A DNA stretch of 64,000 bases, from positions 1,735,001-1,799,000 of the forward strand of contig NC_009901.1 in NCBI RefSeq assembly GCF_000018285.1, read 5' to 3'. Below are positions 63,502 to 64,000 of the stretch, one piece after another. Both the position numbers and the translations under genes were made by a program. How positions within the stretch are numbered: the first letter of the stretch is position 1; the number at the start of each line of letters is the position of its first letter. The notes under the pieces are model-generated. The model was not told the origin of the DNA and ran no database searches. It saw only the letters and a program-made list of their open reading frames with translations. This stretch comes from Shewanella pealeana ATCC 700345 (GTDB taxonomy: Bacteria > Pseudomonadota > Gammaproteobacteria > Enterobacterales > Shewanellaceae).

Positions 63502-64000
63502 ATGCAATATTTTCCGCTGTTTGTTGATACCCATTCACTTAAGGTGCTTGTTGTTGGCGCGGGTGATGTTGCCAGCCGCAAGCTCGACTTGCTTAGTCGC
63601 ACAGAGGCGAGTATTCATGTCATCGCTGTCGATATTTGCCCTGATACGCTCAATTATGTAAAGCAGAGTCGTATTACTCTTGAGCAGCGAGCCGTGAGTG
63701 ACACAGATATTCAGGGGTATGATCTCGTTTATCTCTGCACTGCGGATAAGCGCCTTAATGAGCGCTTAGCTGGTATCGCCAAAGAGCAGGGAGTTTGGGC
63801 AAATGTGGTCGATAATCCAAAGTACTGCCGTTTTATTACCCCTTCAATAGTCGATAGAGGCCGCTTACAGATTGCGATCAGTACAGCGGGCGCGGCCCCT
63901 GTTTATGCTCGCGAACTCAGGGCTCGACTTGAATCTTGGTTACCACAGTCTATAACGCCGCTCTTCGATTTTATTGCTGAGCGTCGTCAAGAGGTTCAGC
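63502..64000 (+). CDS. Siroheme synthase, precorrin-2 dehydrogenase/ferrochelatase domain (5' part)
   Basis: The frame opens at ATG with MQYFPLFVDTHSLKVLVVG and runs off the window after 166 codons. The NAD-binding GAGDVASRKLDLL, the VVDNPKYCRFITPSIVDRG segment and ISTAGAAPVYARELR are the CysG N-terminal/Met8 signature: oxidation of precorrin-2 and iron insertion to make siroheme for sulfite or nitrite reductase. Whether the C-terminal methyltransferase domain of full-length CysG is present cannot be seen. Confidence 0.88.
   Translation, partial: MQYFPLFVDTHSLKVLVVGAGDVASRKLDLLSRTEASIHVIAVDICPDTLNYVKQSRITLEQRAVSDTDIQGYDLVYLCTADKRLNERLAGIAKEQGVWANVVDNPKYCRFITPSIVDRGRLQIAISTAGAAPVYARELRARLESWLPQSITPLFDFIAERRQEVQ

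Overview
The window looks like a chromosomal segment of a marine Shewanella. The evidence is the gene content and order (phhA-phhB-tyrR-fahA-maiA, queA-tgt-yajC-secD-secF, gltX beside tRNA-Ala and tRNA-Glu genes, Shewanella-type GH109 enzyme, DUF2982 protein), moderate GC, and very large arrays of identical tRNA genes typical of fast-growing gammaproteobacteria. Genus is an inference from recognised proteins; no database was searched. || Layout. (1) 1-13.1 kb: a polysaccharide and signalling locus. On the minus strand are a response-regulator PP2C phosphatase, an RsbW-type kinase, a STAS protein, a Wza-like outer-membrane export lipoprotein, a Wzz-like chain-length protein and an O-antigen-ligase-like protein that continues leftward. 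Divergently on the plus strand are a PhnD-like periplasmic binding protein, a large hybrid histidine kinase with HPt, and a LuxO/SypG-like sigma-54 activator. Three sigma-54-type promoters can be read in front of these operons, two of them close to consensus. The set resembles the Vibrio fischeri syp system. (2) 13.1-26.9 kb: sugar, envelope and polysaccharide functions (PHP phosphatase, rfbD, Wzi-like porin, GH3 glucosidase, cysQ, mak, elyC, DUF2982, bactofilin, napF, galE, galU). (3) 27.2-34.9 kb: phenylalanine/tyrosine catabolism (phhA, phhB, tyrR, fahA, maiA) with two good TyrR boxes, then a divergent LysR/MFS pair. (4) 35.4-41.6 kb: 11 identical tRNA-Val(TAC) genes on the minus strand behind a near-perfect sigma-70 promoter, gltX, and a plus-strand operon of Ala(GGC), 13 Glu(TTC), Ala(GGC). 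The Glu array has structured, covarying spacers and one grossly remodelled, hairpin-rich tRNA-Glu-like unit. (5) 41.6-42.4 kb: two MITE-like elements, one carrying a 0.2 kb insertion. (6) 42.5-56.8 kb: ABC exporter, Ada-AlkA fusion with overlapping ogt, DEAD-box helicase, tyrosine phosphatase, phospholipase D lipoprotein, cheV, sstT, GH109 enzyme, an unknown protein, rluA, acpH and a 57-residue small protein. (7) 56.9-64 kb: queA-tgt-yajC-secD-secF, a DUF2007/zinc-ribbon protein, a rhodanese and the 5' part of a siroheme-synthase gene cut by the window edge. || A recurrent 0.15-0.5 kb intergenic element built from CCTAGG-rich terminal inverted repeats and small hairpins occurs five times in the first 25 kb, always touching the 3' end of a gene, and supplies the last codons or stop of some of them. 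It is not explained by any family I recognise and, with the tRNA-Glu-derived unit and the sigma-54/partner-switching circuit, is the main item for follow-up.
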